From contig NZ_RJUK01000001.1 of the NCBI RefSeq assembly GCF_003762925.1, positions 682,001-746,000 on the forward strand: 64,000 nucleotides of DNA, given 5' to 3'. Below are positions 63,985 to 64,000 of this stretch, one piece after another. The stretch comes from Marinimicrobium koreense. Lineage in GTDB: Bacteria; Pseudomonadota; Gammaproteobacteria; Pseudomonadales; Cellvibrionaceae. The position numbers were made by a program, and so were the translations under genes. The notes under the pieces were generated by a model. It searched no databases and was not told the origin of the DNA. It worked only from the letters and a program-made list of their open reading frames with translations. How positions within the stretch are numbered: the stretch's first letter is position 1; each line of letters opens with the position of its first letter.

Positions 63985-64000
63985 ATGACATTTTTGGCTT
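63985..64000 (+). CDS. Possible start of the next operon gene, 3' partial
   Basis: An ATG at 63985 begins MTFLA and runs off the window; AGAAGAG lies upstream at 63969-63975. Only five codons are visible, so no identity can be given; rfbC would be the expected gene. Confidence 0.3.

Overview
The window is a 64 kb stretch of a GC-rich (about 60%) gammaproteobacterial chromosome. Gene content and order (pepN next to yeaC, holB-pilZ-tatD, DUF2489 next to trmA, a GacA-type regulatory RNA, RfaH, an orphan canonical PilZ) resemble Pseudomonas and the Cellvibrio/Saccharophagus/Marinimicrobium group. The genus is an inference. Nearly all genes are chromosomal housekeeping genes. No prophage, plasmid, CRISPR or intact insertion sequence is seen.

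Layout: (1) 1-4109, a MacAB-type efflux operon with a NodT/OprM outer-membrane lipoprotein. (2) 4314-12485, DAHP synthase and an AddA/AddB-like helicase-nuclease pair. (3) 12694-21958, a membrane GGDEF-EAL protein, murI, rmuC, DUF2489, trmA, a lipoprotein and a PAS histidine kinase. (4) 22183-22590, a tRNA-Val/tRNA-Asp operon with promoter and terminator, followed by a run of four small hairpins. (5) 22990-28860, an uncharacterised coiled-coil protein, a cNMP/rhodanese protein, NAD kinase, a metallophosphatase, a rhomboid protease and YeaC. (6) 29253-40224, pepN, lpxH, ppiB, tmk, a TraF-like barrel, rluA, holB, pilZ, tatD and a dUTPase-like protein. (7) 40441-47281, ugd, rfaH, nfeD, an SPFH protein and cysD-cysNC, with a decayed IS630-type transposase reading in frame into cysD. 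(8) 48591-50131, two near-identical GGA-rich RNAs of the CsrB/RsmZ type exactly 1,002 bp apart, flanking a DUF4258/DUF2283 toxin-antitoxin-like pair. (9) 50165-57726, a beta-CASP metallo-hydrolase, lipoproteins, an Rpn-type nuclease and a barrel protein. (10) 58447-64000, the start of a surface-polysaccharide operon headed by an ops/JUMPstart-like element: two coiled-coil proteins, then the dTDP-rhamnose genes rfbB, rfbD and rfbA.

Two repeat systems fill the intergenic spaces. One is a set of GTAG-headed REP palindromes, similar in form to E. coli REP, present at more than 20 loci with at least three core sequences. The other is nine copies of a 97-170 bp structured inverted repeat. Each copy has its own 23-30 nt arms that pair almost perfectly with each other but differ from the arms of other copies. 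The loop is conserved and carries a compensated hairpin and, in most copies, a GGGA-capped hairpin. I could not match this second family to anything I know, and it is the main candidate for something undescribed.

Regulation readable from the sequence: RfaH (41983) probably acts on the ops site at 58447. The twin RNAs carry GacA-box-like and CRP/Vfr-like operators and should titrate a CsrA/RsmA protein encoded elsewhere. The GGDEF-EAL protein, the PilZ protein and the hybrid-free histidine kinase point to a surface/sessile-motile regulatory network, but the links between them are inferred.
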